DNA of 64,000 nt, taken from Mallotus nudiflorus. Taxonomy: Eukaryota > Streptophyta > Magnoliopsida > Malpighiales > Euphorbiaceae. The first letter of the stretch is position 1. Every line of letters begins with the position of its first letter. The notes under the pieces were generated by a model that was not told the origin of the DNA, searched no databases, and saw only the letters and a list, made by a program, of their open reading frames with translations. Below are positions 45,694-57,075 of this stretch, piece after piece. The position numbers and the translations under genes were made by a program. The DNA lies in NCBI GenBank assembly GCA_947683625.1, contig CANTUR010000046.1, positions 682,001 through 746,000 of the forward strand, read 5' to 3'.

Positions 45694-46917
45694 CTACCTC
45701 GAAGCATAAGCAATCACTTGGCCATTTTGCATCAACACACTACCCAATCCCACTCTAGAAGCATCACAATACACTATATACCCTTCATTTCTAGAAGGCA
45801 AAGTCAGAATTGGAGCTGACATCAACAAGTCCTTCAATAACTGGAAGTGCTCTTCGCATCTGTCTGTCCACACAAACTTAGCACTCTTCTGGGTCAACCT
45901 TGTCAAAGGTGTGGCAATTTTAGAGAAGTCCTTCACAAATCTCCTGTAATAGCCTACTAGACCCAGGAAACTCCATACTTCTCTAACTATAGTCGGCCTC
46001 GGCCACTCCGTAATAGCTTCTATCTTTTTAGGGTCCACTTGTATGCCATCCTTAGAAATCACGCGACCTAAAAATGCCACTTGGTTCAACCAGAACTCGC
46101 ACTTCAAAAACTTGGCATACAACTTGTGCTCCTTTAAAGTCTGAAGCACCCTTCTCAGATGCATAATATGCTCAGCTTCACTCTTGGAATAGACTAAGAT
46201 ATCATCAACGAAGACTATTACAAACCGGTCCAAGTATGGCCTGAACATCCAATTCATCATGTCCATAAAGGCTACTGGAGCATTAGTCAACCCAAAGGAC
46301 ATTACTAAGAACTCATAATGGCCATATCTCATCCAAAATAGTGTCTTGGGCTCATCCCTCTTTTGATCCTTAACTGGTGATACCCAGATCTCAAGTCTAT
46401 CTTAGAGAAGCATGTAGCACCTTGAAGTTGATCAAACATGTCATCGATCCTTGGACCTTATTCACTACCTGTAATCAATACAGAGTCAAAGGCTACCATC
46501 CTTCTTCTTCACAAACAACACCGGGGCACCCCAAGGCAATGTACTGGGTCTTATGAAACCCTTATCAAGCAACTCCTGTAACTGCTCCTTCAGCTCCTGT
46601 AATTCAGCTGGTGCCATTCTGTAGGGTGGCATAGAAATAGGGTCTGTACTAGGTATGACATCAGTACAGAACTCTATCTCTCTTTCTGGTGGTAATCTTG
46701 GTAATTCTTCAGGAAAGACATCCCGAAATTCATACACCACTGGCACCTGTTCAATTGCCCCATTCTCTATCTCAACATCTCTTACTACTGCCAAGTAACC
46801 TTGACAACCCCTTCTAAGCATCTTTCGAGCTGTAATGGCAGAAATGAGATTATAAGGCATAGAGCTCTTTTCACCTTTAAAATAGAATTCTCCTTCATTT
46901 GGAATTCTGAACACCAC
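45694..46917 (-). pseudogene. Element B reverse transcriptase
   Basis: The first block (46,917-46,486) links protease to reverse transcriptase: [38 protein letters not shown], and GFIRPS...PWGAPVLFVKKKDG. A damaged stretch follows (46,485-46,333): LCIDYR and [20 protein letters not shown] are readable but stops occur and several residues between them are lost. The second block (46,332-45,694) is clean: [29 protein letters not shown] with the catalytic VDD intact, [16 protein letters not shown] and [19 protein letters not shown]. This is the best-preserved polymerase domain in the window. Confidence 0.88.
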
Positions 46918-46926
46918 TTATTTCTC

Positions 46927-47262
46927 TCAATAATTCACCGAAGCATAATACCTCGATAACCAATCTATACCCAAAATGACGTTGAATTCCAGCATATTAA
47001 GCAACACCAAGTCCGCCAATAATTCTCTACCATCAACCAACACCAGACACAAAGGAAAGAAAATATTTGTCTCCAACTCGTCACTAAGAGGAGTTGACAC
47101 AAATAAAGGAAAGGGCAACCTGGAAGGCTGCCACTCGATTCTTGAAGCAAACACAGGAGAAATGAATGAATGTGAAGCGTTGGGGTCAAAAAATACTCTA
47201 GCATCACATGCACAGACTGAGAGAATACCTGCTACCACTGCATTAGAGGTCTGAGCATCTTA
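46927..47262 (-). pseudogene. Element B aspartic protease
   Basis: The minus strand reads VVAGILSVCACDARVFFDPN, then SHSFISPVFASR, then PILVLVDGRELL-like residues and LEFNVILGIDWLSRYYASV, the usual gypsy protease layout before reverse transcriptase. The active-site triad is D-P-N where D-P/S-G is expected, so the Gly is lost. A TAA separates it from the downstream block. Confidence 0.8.
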
Positions 47263-48683
47263 TGGTGTGAAAGTAAACACTCGAGCCTGGCCACGACCTG
47301 CCTGTTGAGATGTCAAAGGTTGTACAAACCCATGACCACTAGGCCTACCAACTAAACCTCGACCCTACTGACCCATAAATTATGGCGGTCTCTGCTGTGG
47401 CTGTACTTGTGCTCTATACTGCTGGGGCATCGGATAGTAAGGTTGAGCCACTGATGAAGATGAACCCTGAGCATACTATGGCTGATATCCAGAGTGAGGA
47501 GAAGCTCTGGCAAGATGACCAACCTGTCCACATCTAAAGCAAGCGCCTGACAACAAATGACATGGGCCTTGATGGAATCATCCACAACTCGCACATGCAC
47601 TAGCCCCAGACCCATAACTACTCTGTCTAGAGCTCTGCCTACTACTACTGCTGCTGACTCCAGTACTCAATCTGTAACCCCTACCACTCCTCATATTCAT
47701 GGCATAACCATGTCGGCCAACTCGATGAGTGTTGGACCTCCTACCACCCTGTTGTGAACTACCCGCAGCTTGCTAACTTGAACTACCAATGTGAAATGAT
47801 GGCTGCTGATACCCGAGAGCTACACCATATCCACAACCACCAACCATATAGGGATCTATCATGGTGCCCTGTCAGATATATTGCCTCTCAATCAAACGGG
47901 CCTCCTCAATCACACTCTCTATGGTGCGGTCCTCGGTATGCATACCATTAAAAGTGGGTCCCAAACCAGTAACATATAGCTCTATTGCTCTGTAAGGGTC
48001 CCTCCTGATATCCTCTGCATGTCGGGACAACCTATTAAACTCCCTGGTGTAGTCCTCCACTGACCTATCCCCTCTAGTGATGTGGAGCAACTGCCACCTG
48101 TAGGCATCTCTGGTGGCTGGAGGATAAAAGAATCTCAAAAGCAATCCTTAAACTCTGACCAAGTTAACTCATGCATGGACGGCTGAATTGACTGTATGAA
48201 CCAGTCTTAAGCTGCCGCTTGAATTGACAACTCCACAATCATTATCCACTAATAATCTGTGTGTCCCATCCTGGTACATGCCTCAATAGCATTAATGAAG
48301 TCTAAGGCATCACCCGTAACATCAAAAGTAACTCTACCTATCCTGGAGTAAAAAAGTGCTACATCAATATTTGTCTTCCCCTGATTCCTCTATTGTAGCA
48401 TCTGCTGCATAAGGGGCATCGCTTGATTCAATGCTGCAAGACCCTAATTAATCCCTGCCAGTCCAGTTGCAAAGGCTATGGGGTCTACGGTTAGGGCTTC
48501 AGGCTCGACTGGCTACTGATCAAGAATCTCAACTGCAGCTACCCTAGCTCGACCTCTACCTCTACCTCTACCTCTACCTCTGCCTCTATGACGTGGAGCA
48601 GGAGGAAGAGCCTCATCATGCACAGATTGCTCATCAAGTCCAAAAGTCGGATCAGCAATGGGGTCTGTTCGCACACGCCTCAT
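47263..48683 (-). pseudogene. Element B gag
   Basis: The likely start (48,683-48,681) opens MRRVRTDPIADPTFG. It is followed by an RGRGRGRGRGR run (about 48,590-48,550), an Arg/Gly tract seen in Tekay gag. The capsid part is 48,144-47,872 (LLHITRGDRSVEDYTREFNR, LYVTGLGPTFNGM, ESVIEEARLIE). The knuckle region near 47,540-47,510 reads RCGQVGHLARASP, so the final Cys of CCHC is Ser and the first is damaged. A Gln/Pro-rich linker leads to protease. Several stops interrupt it. Confidence 0.82.
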
Positions 48684-48836
48684 TCTGAAAAGACAAAGAA
48701 AATTGAATTCAAAACAAGGCAAGAGTATTTAACGCAAAGCGGAATTAGAAACAAGAACATCTCAAAGACAATTATCAACCCTATAACTGCAGTAGTTACA
48801 CATAAAGACAGACATAGAAAATTTAATCAAACTTAT

Positions 48837-48848
48837 GCTCTGGTACCA
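48837..48848 (-). other. Primer binding site of element B
   Basis: The minus strand reads TGGTACCAGAGC, one change from the initiator-Met tRNA site TGGTATCAGAGC, four bases inside the 5' LTR. Confidence 0.88.
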
Positions 48849-48852
48849 ATTC

Positions 48853-51573
48853 TGTCACAACCCGAACCTGAGGGCACGTGATCGACACTAGGGAATGGGT
48901 AGGCATAAGGCCCTTGAAACCCGTAGTAAGCCTAAATGAAAAGAAAAATAAAACTTTACAATTTAAAACTTTATTTTATAACAGAACACATTATCAAACT
49001 GATTTTTTTGAAATTAAAACATAATTGATTACATAAATAAAATATTCTCAGCGTCACATATCATAAATCAAACTTAAATCATTATATATAAACATGGTTC
49101 ATATAAATAAAATAAATAAATATACTTAAGTCATACAATTCATAGTATAGTTACTACTGCAACTTTCTAGAGTATTACAACAGTACAACTTATAATGACC
49201 TACATAAAATAGCCGGTGATGAAGAAATCCCAAGCTCTTGAAAAAAAAATTGAGGGGAATCAGACCTCACTGACTAAGTCAATAAAAGAGTTGTATAGTT
49301 TGAAAACCATTTAGTTGTAATGAAAATAATTTATAATGAATAGATATAGCTTTTGAAAAAATCTTGGTAGAACCCTAAACCCAAAGTTCTAAATGGCCAA
49401 CCGGGCCCACTTATTCTAACTAGACTGTCAGTCCCCGAGAGCAAAGGGATCAATCGAGGCACCAAGTTGCAGTCATTCACTTAATCCAAATATATGGCAT
49501 TGGCGGTCCCCGAGAGCTAAGGCATCAATCGAGGCACCCATCCTAGTCCATTATTAACTTTCCAATCATTGGCGGTCCCCGAGAGCAAAGGCTTCCACCG
49601 AGGCACCCATCCCAGTTTATATCCACAAGTCATACATATCTCGTATCCACCTCTTAATCTCTACCATGTGCACACGGTCCTAGTGAAACCCACCAAGTAG
49701 CCTATTCAACCAAAATTTCTCAAAACTGATTTTTAAATAAATAAAATGCACTTAAACCTTAAATAGTGTCCTTAAATTAAATAAATCATATAATAAATAT
49801 TAAAAATATGAGCGCATGAATCTTTAAATAAAACACACGCATAGATCATTTTATCAACTTACAAGATGAATAAGAAGGCTGACGACCGCACGTCTGCCTC
49901 GATCCCACGGCTTCTGCTCTGATATGCTATAAAAAAGAAATTAACAGATTGATTTTAAAACATGTCTATGAAATTGAAATCAAAAATCAACAAAAGTAGT
50001 GAAATTCTAGGCTGACTCTAGAAATACCGAATAAGACTCGATAGATAGGAAAAAACCTAATTAACGATAGAAATTTATGGATGATATCACATTTTACGAG
50101 AAAATCTATCGAAATTTCGGTAGAGTCTCCTTTGTAAAACCGACATCTCTCTACCATAGGTAGAGCCGTTCCTGCATAGGAAACGCACTTCTAATAATTC
50201 GCATATAGTCTACACTCGGGTTGGCTCTCCAATATAGTATTAGCCTGACCGAGTTCACAACTTAATTCTAACTAATAATTTCATGAGAATTTTACTTTCA
50301 TAAATAAACATTAAAATCATATTTAAAATGTAACATGACACTTAATTAAATTTAATTAGACATAAATATATAAAAACCCATAATTTTCAATAATATACAT
50401 TATTCTTAAAATATGCATATATAATTCATAATTAATATAACTACCAACAAATACCTTAATTAAAACCATTATATCAAATATGCTAAATACAACCATATAT
50501 TCAATTTTTGTTACCAAAGCAATATATTATACATATATATATAATATTTGGAAACAATATTCAAAATTAACATTACTTAATTAAAAATATCAATTAATTT
50601 ATAAAAATCCTCTAAACTTCTTAAATATTAATAAAACTAACTAAAATATATATTTAACTATCATTAGCATAAAATTACATTTTTACCCCTAAATACATAA
50701 ATTACATAATATACTATTATTACTTAAAAATTCTATAAAAATTATACAAATGCATTAGAATTATTTTCTCAATATATATATTATTAATATTAACTAAAAC
50801 ACATAATTAAATTAATATTCCTACAAAAATTCAACTCTAACCTAATTATTCAATTTTTACATAAACTATAAAAATTCCTAAAAATTATATAATATTCTCA
50901 AAAAATATTTTCTTTACTCTAAAATTAATATTAACTCATAATAACACCAAAAATATCAAATTTATAATTTTAATAATTAATTTACGAAAATTCATAAAAT
51001 AATAATAAAATATTCAAAAATTCACAAAAATCAAAATAAACTCCAAAAATCATACAAAAATTCTTAGAGGTAGATTGAGCTACTAGGAATCACATTTGTA
51101 AAGGTAGTTTGCAAGATTCAAGCTATATCAAGCTAAAAAAAAATAAAAACAAAAATGGACATAAACTAAACTCTAAACAAAACTTACAAATGGACAAATT
51201 TGAGTTAGAACCAAGCTTGGAAATGGCTTCTACATAGCTCAAGGATTCCAGCAAGCTCAAGAGTGTGAGCTATGGTGACCAGAAATGGTACCGGCATTCA
51301 TGGAGCCTCTCGGTATAGTTTGTCTCTGGTAGTTTTCAACGGCTTTCGATGCTCAGATAGGTGACAGAGAGGAAGGAGAAGAAGAGGGGAGTTGATGATG
51401 ACAAGTGGTGGTGGTTGGTGGTTCTCCGGTGAGGTGAATGGTGATGCACGGTGAAGGTGGAGAAGTGCAATAAAGAGAAGAAAAAAAATTAATGTGATAG
51501 GACAGAAGGAAAGAAAAGAAAAAAAATGGCTTAATATTTTGTCCTCTCCCCATTTTAAAACTAATGCTTTGAC

Positions 51574-51654
<81 letters not shown>

Positions 51655-51958
51655 CACATACATTAATATGTATATACATAAAATGAATTAACACTAAATA
51701 ATAACAATACAAATAATAAAATAATTTAATAACAAAATAAATAGTGAATTTTGATAAAACAATAATATAAATAATAATATTAAAATAATCAAGCAAATTA
51801 ATCGACGAAAAATAATATATTTATGTAGGAAATTTATTTAAACATAAAATAATAATAATTCATCACAAATAACAAAAATAAATCAATAAAAACCTCTAAA
51901 TTTTATTAACAATGTATATCTCATTTTAAAATAAAATAATTTAGAAATATGGGTCATA
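48853..51958 (-). repeat. 5' LTR of element B
   Basis: It aligns with 40,502-43,811 but differs by many substitutions and by microsatellite changes. The AT tract at 51,577-51,653 is about 77 bp (about 28 bp in the partner), directly joined to ATAACACATACATTAATATG, so roughly 200 bp present in the partner are deleted. The partner's long (AT)n at 42,196 is short here (50,520-50,545). Confidence 0.9.
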
Positions 51959-51963
51959 GGATT

Positions 51964-53678
51964 TATAAAATGTATTTTTAGTATTAAAAGGCATTTTCGG
52001 TATTTCTACAATTATCCTGTGAATTGTGAACTTCGGTCAGTGAAATTATAGTTTGGAGTCTGACCGAGGGATTGTGTGGTTGTGAATTGTGTTTATTCTC
52101 AAAGTGTATTTCTTTGCAGGACCGGCTCTACTTTTTGAGTAGAGAGATGTCCATTTTACAGGGAAGGTTTTATCGGATTTTCGGTAGAATTCTCATAAAA
52201 TGTGATGTCCGTTCGAATTTTAATTCTAATTCTGTGACTAAGATACTAGATCGAGTCTTTAGAATTTTGATAGATTTATTCTAATGTCGTGTTGTTATTT
52301 GTTTGTTAAGTTGCATCGAGATCGAGGCCTAGTGGACCAGGCCCGTCAGACCTATCTAGTGGAGCACAATAACTGTGAGTTGTTATTCTATATATACTTG
52401 TATTAGGAATGCATGATTTTAGAAATGTATGATTTATTTTGTAAATTATGCATAAATATTTAATTATTGCCTAGGTTTATTATTGGTATATTTTAAATTA
52501 TATGCATGTTTTATTATTAAATTATTCTTAAAATGTTTTTAGGTATATTTATAGTTTATTTATAGTTTATTTTGAAATTAAATTGAATTTATTCGACGTA
52601 TATAAACCTAAAATATACCTGGGTTACTTTTGGTATATTTCTAGTATATATATGGTTTATGTTGCTATTTTACTTAATATCATGCCTCATTTATTTTATG
52701 AATGTATGTTTTATATATAAATGAAGGATATCAATAGAACGTGCTACGTAGTGGGCAACACTAGGACCGAGTACGTACCAGTACGATGATAGATTTTAGG
52801 TTATATTACTAACCTATTTATGGATATTGATCTGATTGATTTGATTTGATGTGAGATGTGATTTGAGAGTGTGATTGCTGGAGCTCGTTTGACCAAGTGT
52901 CTCGGGGCCAATCACATTGACAGTCAGACTGCTGGAGCTCGATTGACTTAGTGTCTCAGGGCCAGTCTACTGTCCAAATGGAACAAGTGAATTTATTTGG
53001 AATAAGTGAGCCTGTATAGGTAGAGTGTTGTCTAACATATTTTTGAGGTTGCGATTTTCTAGGGTTCTATTTGATCCTTCATAAACGGATGTTATTTTCA
53101 GTAAATATATAAAATGATTTTGCTGCATCTGTGTGTTTTTGCTTGTATATATATTTATTATATATACTATTGAATGTGTGCATTGTCATTTAGCTATGCA
53201 TGTATATATATTATAACAATTCACTCAGTGAGGTCTGACTCCCTTCTGTTGACTATTTTTCAGGAGAGTCCTCGTCTTTAGACCTCAGTAGCAGACCCAT
53301 ACGTCGGATTTCTTCTGCCCCAGCTTTACTATGTAATCTGCTTACTTGATGTTATTTTATAATCTAGAAACTGCAGTAGTTGTTGTCGGTTGTGAGATTT
53401 ATGTATTGTGTTCGTATGAAATTTATATTTCAAAGATTTGAACTGAGATTGTATTAAAGTTTTATATATATATCAGATGGATTTGTGTTAGCTAATTTGT
53501 TGATGGATTATTATTATTTTATTTTATTTATGAGATTTATTTCCACTACGAGTTATTATATTTATTTTTATTATTATTGCATGCTTTTATTTTATTTAAT
53601 AGGCTTGCTACGGGTTCCATATTCGAAATAATTTATGTTCCCTAGCGCCAGTCATGGCCCTTGTTTTGGGTCGTGACA
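51964..53678 (+). repeat. 5' LTR of element A, second part
   Basis: It resumes element A's LTR at TATAAAATGTATTTTTAGTATTAAA (compare 60,227 on) and ends GTCGTGACA, four bases before the PBS. The two parts sum to 3,243 bp against 3,241 bp for the 3' LTR. Confidence 0.92.
52872..52968 (+). repeat. Duplicated 43-nt hairpin module in the element A LTR
   Basis: TGATTGCTGG...GGCCAATCA (52,872-52,914) and AGACTGCTGG...GGCCAGTCT (52,926-52,968) are tandem 43-base units sharing GAGCTCG and AGTGTCTC. Each unit's ends pair with each other, and the differing base pairs change together (TGATTG/CAATCA against AGACTG/CAGTCT). The 3' LTR has the pair at 61,124-61,166 and 61,178-61,220, the second partly decayed. 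Confidence 0.7.
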
Positions 53679-53682
53679 AAGT

Positions 53683-53694
53683 TGGTATCAGAGC
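53683..53694 (+). other. Primer binding site of element A
   Basis: TGGTATCAGAGC, complementary to initiator methionine tRNA, four bases after the LTR. Confidence 0.92.
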
Positions 53695-53879
53695 AGAGTT
53701 TTGTGTCAGGGCCTTAGTTGTGTGAGTTGTGGCCCTAGTTTTCAAAGTTGTGTTTTTTTTTGGAAACTACTGCAGTGAATTAGGTTCGAGTATGTCTTGA
53801 TGAGTATTCCTTACTTTAGTTTTCTACATTATTCCTCCGTTGTCTGTTTTGTCTGAATCTTTCTGTTTGTCTTTTTAGA

Positions 53880-55080
53880 ATGAGGAGGCGAGCGCGTGTC
53901 GCTCCACTAGTCGTTGAGGCCGAGGATGATGAGTCCTTTCAAGATAAGGTTTTACCTCCTGAGCCGCCAGTTAGATATAAAGGTCATGGTAGAGGTAGAC
54001 CTCGAGGAGCGGCAGGTCGCCATAGGCAGAGAGAGATACAGGATGAGGAGCCTGTAGAGCCTGAGTATGAGGATGTTTATGTACCTCCATTTGTTCCACC
54101 TGTTTAACCTGCCTATCAGCAGGGTATGTTTGACCCTGAGGCAGCTCTGTTTTATGCCAGAGTTAGTAGGATTGCTTTTGATGGGACTTTTGATCCTCTA
54201 GATTTTCTGCATGCGATCGAGACTAGGACTCAGACTGCTCACACCAAGTACCAGCAGATTATAATCATCGAGCTATCTGTTGAGGGACCAGCCCTGGACT
54301 GGTTTGTTCAGATGATTCAGCCATTCATGATGATGATGACCTGGGCTCAGTTCATAGAGCGATTTATAAGGAGATTTTTCCCAGAGCCACTCCATATGAG
54401 TTATCGACTCCGATTGACTAGTATTTCTCATGGTGACAGATCTGTTGAGGAATACACCCAAGAGTTCCTCCGGCTGGGTAGATATACAGAGGATCTGATA
54501 CGAGACCAGTATTTTGCAATCACCACCTATGTCATTGGATTGGGTTCTGCATTTGCTGGTATGCCTACAGCAGGCCTTACTCTAGAGTCAGTTATTGAGT
54601 TGGCCAAGGACATTGAGCTGAGGCTAGTCAGGTAGGGAGCTATGCCTGATTATTACCAGCTAGGTGTTCAGTCAGGTGGATTCCCGACTACTCTGTATTT
54701 AAGTTTTCATGTTGGTTCGAGTAGTCAGCAGAGAGGTTTGGCTCAGCAGAGTCAGAGACAATAACAGTGAGTACATCGGAGAAGTAGACATGGTCGTGGA
54801 GGTCAGCGTAGACCATTTAGACTCGGGTCAGGTGCTTTGAGCAGCAGCAGTGGTTGTAGTTCCAGATCAGCTGCTAGTGTTTACCAGACCTACGGCAGAG
54901 TCCATCAGGGACCATGTTAAATGACACCGTTGATATGCTTCAGATGCGGGTAGACAGGACATTATGCCAGATCATGTCCTTATTCCGGGTATCAGCAGCC
55001 GTAGATTCCATGATTTTCCTAGTAGTCGATTGCTAGTGATGTACCTTTCCATTTCAGTTGCCTCCAGCCCAACATCAAAG
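53880..55080 (+). pseudogene. Element A gag
   Basis: The ATG at 53,880 opens MRRRARVAPLVVEAEDDES with an Arg/Gly tract at about 53,985-54,030. After one stop (54,105-54,107) the capsid part runs 54,126-54,635: FDPLDFLHAIETRTQ, GPALDWFVQM, ERFIRRFFPEPL and GDRSVEEYTQEFLRLGRY. A Gln/Ser/Gly-rich linker with stops leads to ICFRCG-stop-TGHYARSCP (about 54,938-54,980), a CCHC knuckle interrupted by TAG. The homologous position in related elements is usually Gln or Arg. Gag would build the particle; this copy cannot. Confidence 0.85.
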
Positions 55081-55234
55081 TTTCACTTAGTTTGTTCCCC
55101 AACAGGGTCATGGTAGAGGTGCCAGAAGAGGTGCTACAGGTGTTGGCTAGGCTTCTACTAGTTAGCAGGGAGGTCGAGGATAGGCCAGAGTCTTCCATCT
55201 CACTCAGCAGGATGCTCAGGCATCTAATGCAGTC

Positions 55235-55620
55235 ATGGCAGGTATTGTTTCTGTCTATTACTTGGATGCATGGGTTCTGTTTAATTCGAGTGCCACACAT
55301 TCATTCATTTGTCTCGTTTTTGCTTCCAAGTCTTGTTAGCAAGCGTCGAGGATGGCTTTTGCTTTGTCTATAGCCACTCCTCTAAGTGATTCTTTGGACA
55401 TCGATGTTGTTCTTTCTGGTTATCCAATTCTCGTGGGAGATAGAGAATTGTTTGCTAACTTGATTCTGTTGGATGTAATGGAGTTTGATGTCATTTTAAG
55501 TATGGATTGGTTATCTCAGCACTATGCCATTGTGGATTATCAGAGTAAGAGGTGACTTTCAGAATTCTTGGTGAAGAAGAATTTAAGTTTGTGGGTGATA
55601 GGAGTTCAACACCTTAGAAT
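55235..55620 (+). pseudogene. Element A aspartic protease with altered active site
   Basis: Bases 55,235-55,325 encode AGIVSVYYLDAWVLFNSSAT, then HSFICLVFASKSC. The catalytic D-S-G reads N-S-S: both changes (GAT to AAT, GGT to AGT) are G-to-A. A frame change then leads to MAFALSIATPLSDSLDIDVV and LLDVMEFDVILSMDWLSQHY (55,352-55,555). The layout matches gypsy proteases upstream of reverse transcriptase. Confidence 0.8.
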
Positions 55621-55759
55621 CTCATTTCTGCTATTACAGCTAGGAAGTTACTAAAGAAAGGTTGTCAAGGATATTTGGCATTGGTTAGGGATACTTCAGT
55701 GGAGAAGTTGTCACTCACAGATGTTCCTGTTGCCTGTGAGTTTCCTGATTTTTTTTTTA

Positions 55760-56640
55760 GGAGTTGCCAGGTTTACCACCTCATAGAGAGATTGAGTTAT
55801 GTATAGATGTGGTTCCAGGCACTACCCCTATATCTATGCCACCCTATAGAATGACTCCTACATAGTTGAAAGAGTTGAAAGAGCAATTACAAGAATTATT
55901 GGATAAGGGTTTCATTAGACCCAGTGTTTCTCCTTGGGGTGCACCAGTCATGTTTGTGAAGAAGAAGGATGGTACCTTGAGACTGTGCATTGACTATATA
56001 GAGCTGAACGAGGTAACAGTGAAGAACAAGTATCCTCTCCCGATGATAGATGACTTATTTGATCAATTACAAGGTGCACAGTTCTTTTCTGAGATTGATA
56101 TGAGGTTGGGTTATCATCAGTTGCGGATCAGTGAAGTTGATGTTCCTAAAACGGCATTTCGCACTCGATATGGCCATTATGAGTTTTTGGTGATGTCTTT
56201 TGGCTTGACTAATGCACCAGCAGCTTTTATGGATCTGATGAACAAGGTATTTAGACCGTATGTGGATCAGTTTGTGGTAGTCTTCATTAACTATATACTA
56301 GTGTATTCAAGGAGTATAGAAGAGCATATATATCACTTGAGGACTGTACTATAGACACTGAGAGAACATCAGCTTTATGCTAAATTCTCAAAGTGTGATT
56401 TTTGGATGGAGAGTGTTTCTTTTCTTGGACATGTGGTGTCTAAAGAAGGTATCCGAGTTGATCCACAGAAGATTGAGGCAGTGTCTAAGTGGCTTAGACC
56501 AACTTCTGTTACTGAGATTCATAATTTTCTGGGTTTAGCCGGGTACTATATGAGGTTTGTACAGGATTTTTCCAGAATTGTAGCCCCTATGACTTGCTTG
56601 ACTCAAAAGAATGTTAGATTTGAGTGGTCAGAAGCTTGAG
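55760..56640 (+). pseudogene. Element A reverse transcriptase with destroyed catalytic motif
   Basis: The block 55,866-56,354 has [60 protein letters not shown] and [19 protein letters not shown]. The catalytic FIDDIL is FINYIL (56,281-56,298): both Asp are lost (Asn, Tyr). After a stop at 56,353 the connection continues with [20 protein letters not shown] and [20 protein letters not shown] (56,406-56,639). This enzyme cannot polymerise. Confidence 0.88.
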
Positions 56641-57075
56641 AGAATAACTTTCAATTGTTGAAGGAGAAGTTGACCACAGCTCTAGTGCTAGCTTTGCCCA
56701 ATGGTGTAGACAAGTTCATAATTTATTGTGATGCCTCTAGAGTTGGCCTTGGTTGTGTGTTGATGCAAAATGGTAGGGTGATAGCCTATGCTTTGAGGCA
56801 GTTGAAGAAGCATGAGCAAAACTATCCTACACATGACCTTGAGATGGCTGCAGTGATCTTTGCTCTCAAGATTTGGAGATATTATCTATACGGGGTGACT
56901 TGTGAGATTTTTACTGATCACAAGAGCCTTAAGTTCATTTTCTAGTAGAGAGATTTGAATCTGAGGCAGAGGAGATGGTTGGAACTGTTGAAGGATTATG
57001 ATTGTGAGATTTTATATCATCCGGGCAAGGCTAATGTAGTAGCAGATGCCTTGAGTAGGAAGCCCTCAGGTAGTC
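56641..57075 (+). pseudogene. Element A RNase H
   Basis: [20 protein letters not shown] (first catalytic Asp), [20 protein letters not shown] and [12 protein letters not shown] are in one frame (56,655-56,945). A TAG follows where Gln is expected. [20 protein letters not shown] and [13 protein letters not shown] finish the domain at about 57,065. This is the best preserved domain of element A. Confidence 0.87.

Larger units (their letters stand above)
40502..51958 (-). mobile_element. Tekay/Del-like Ty3/gypsy element B, nested in the 5' LTR of element A
   Basis: LTRs are 40,502-43,811 (3' LTR in minus orientation, 3,310 bp) and 48,853-51,958 (5' LTR, 3,106 bp). GGATT is duplicated on both sides. 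The outermost three bases of the 5' LTR (TGT in element orientation) seem to be missing at 51,958. The PBS (48,837-48,848) and purine tract (43,812-43,825) fit the minus orientation. Integrase ends in a recognisable chromodomain, which with the motifs places it in Tekay/Del. Its LTRs are clearly related to those of element A (shared GGGTYRTAACA/GTGACA ends, leader and tandem GGTCCCCGAG blocks) but diverged, so it is a different subfamily. Stops and shifts make it inactive. Confidence 0.92.

Noticed and set aside
47557..47951. Ser/Thr-rich and other plus-strand frames opposite element B gag
   Set aside because: They are antisense shadows of the gag and knuckle region, which has clear family motifs on the minus strand.
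51298..51796. Long frames with Ile-Tyr repeats around 51.3-51.8 kb and 42.98-43.66 kb
   Set aside because: They are translations of (AT)n and (CA)n microsatellites in the element B LTRs, not proteins; their lengths differ between the two LTRs with the repeat number.
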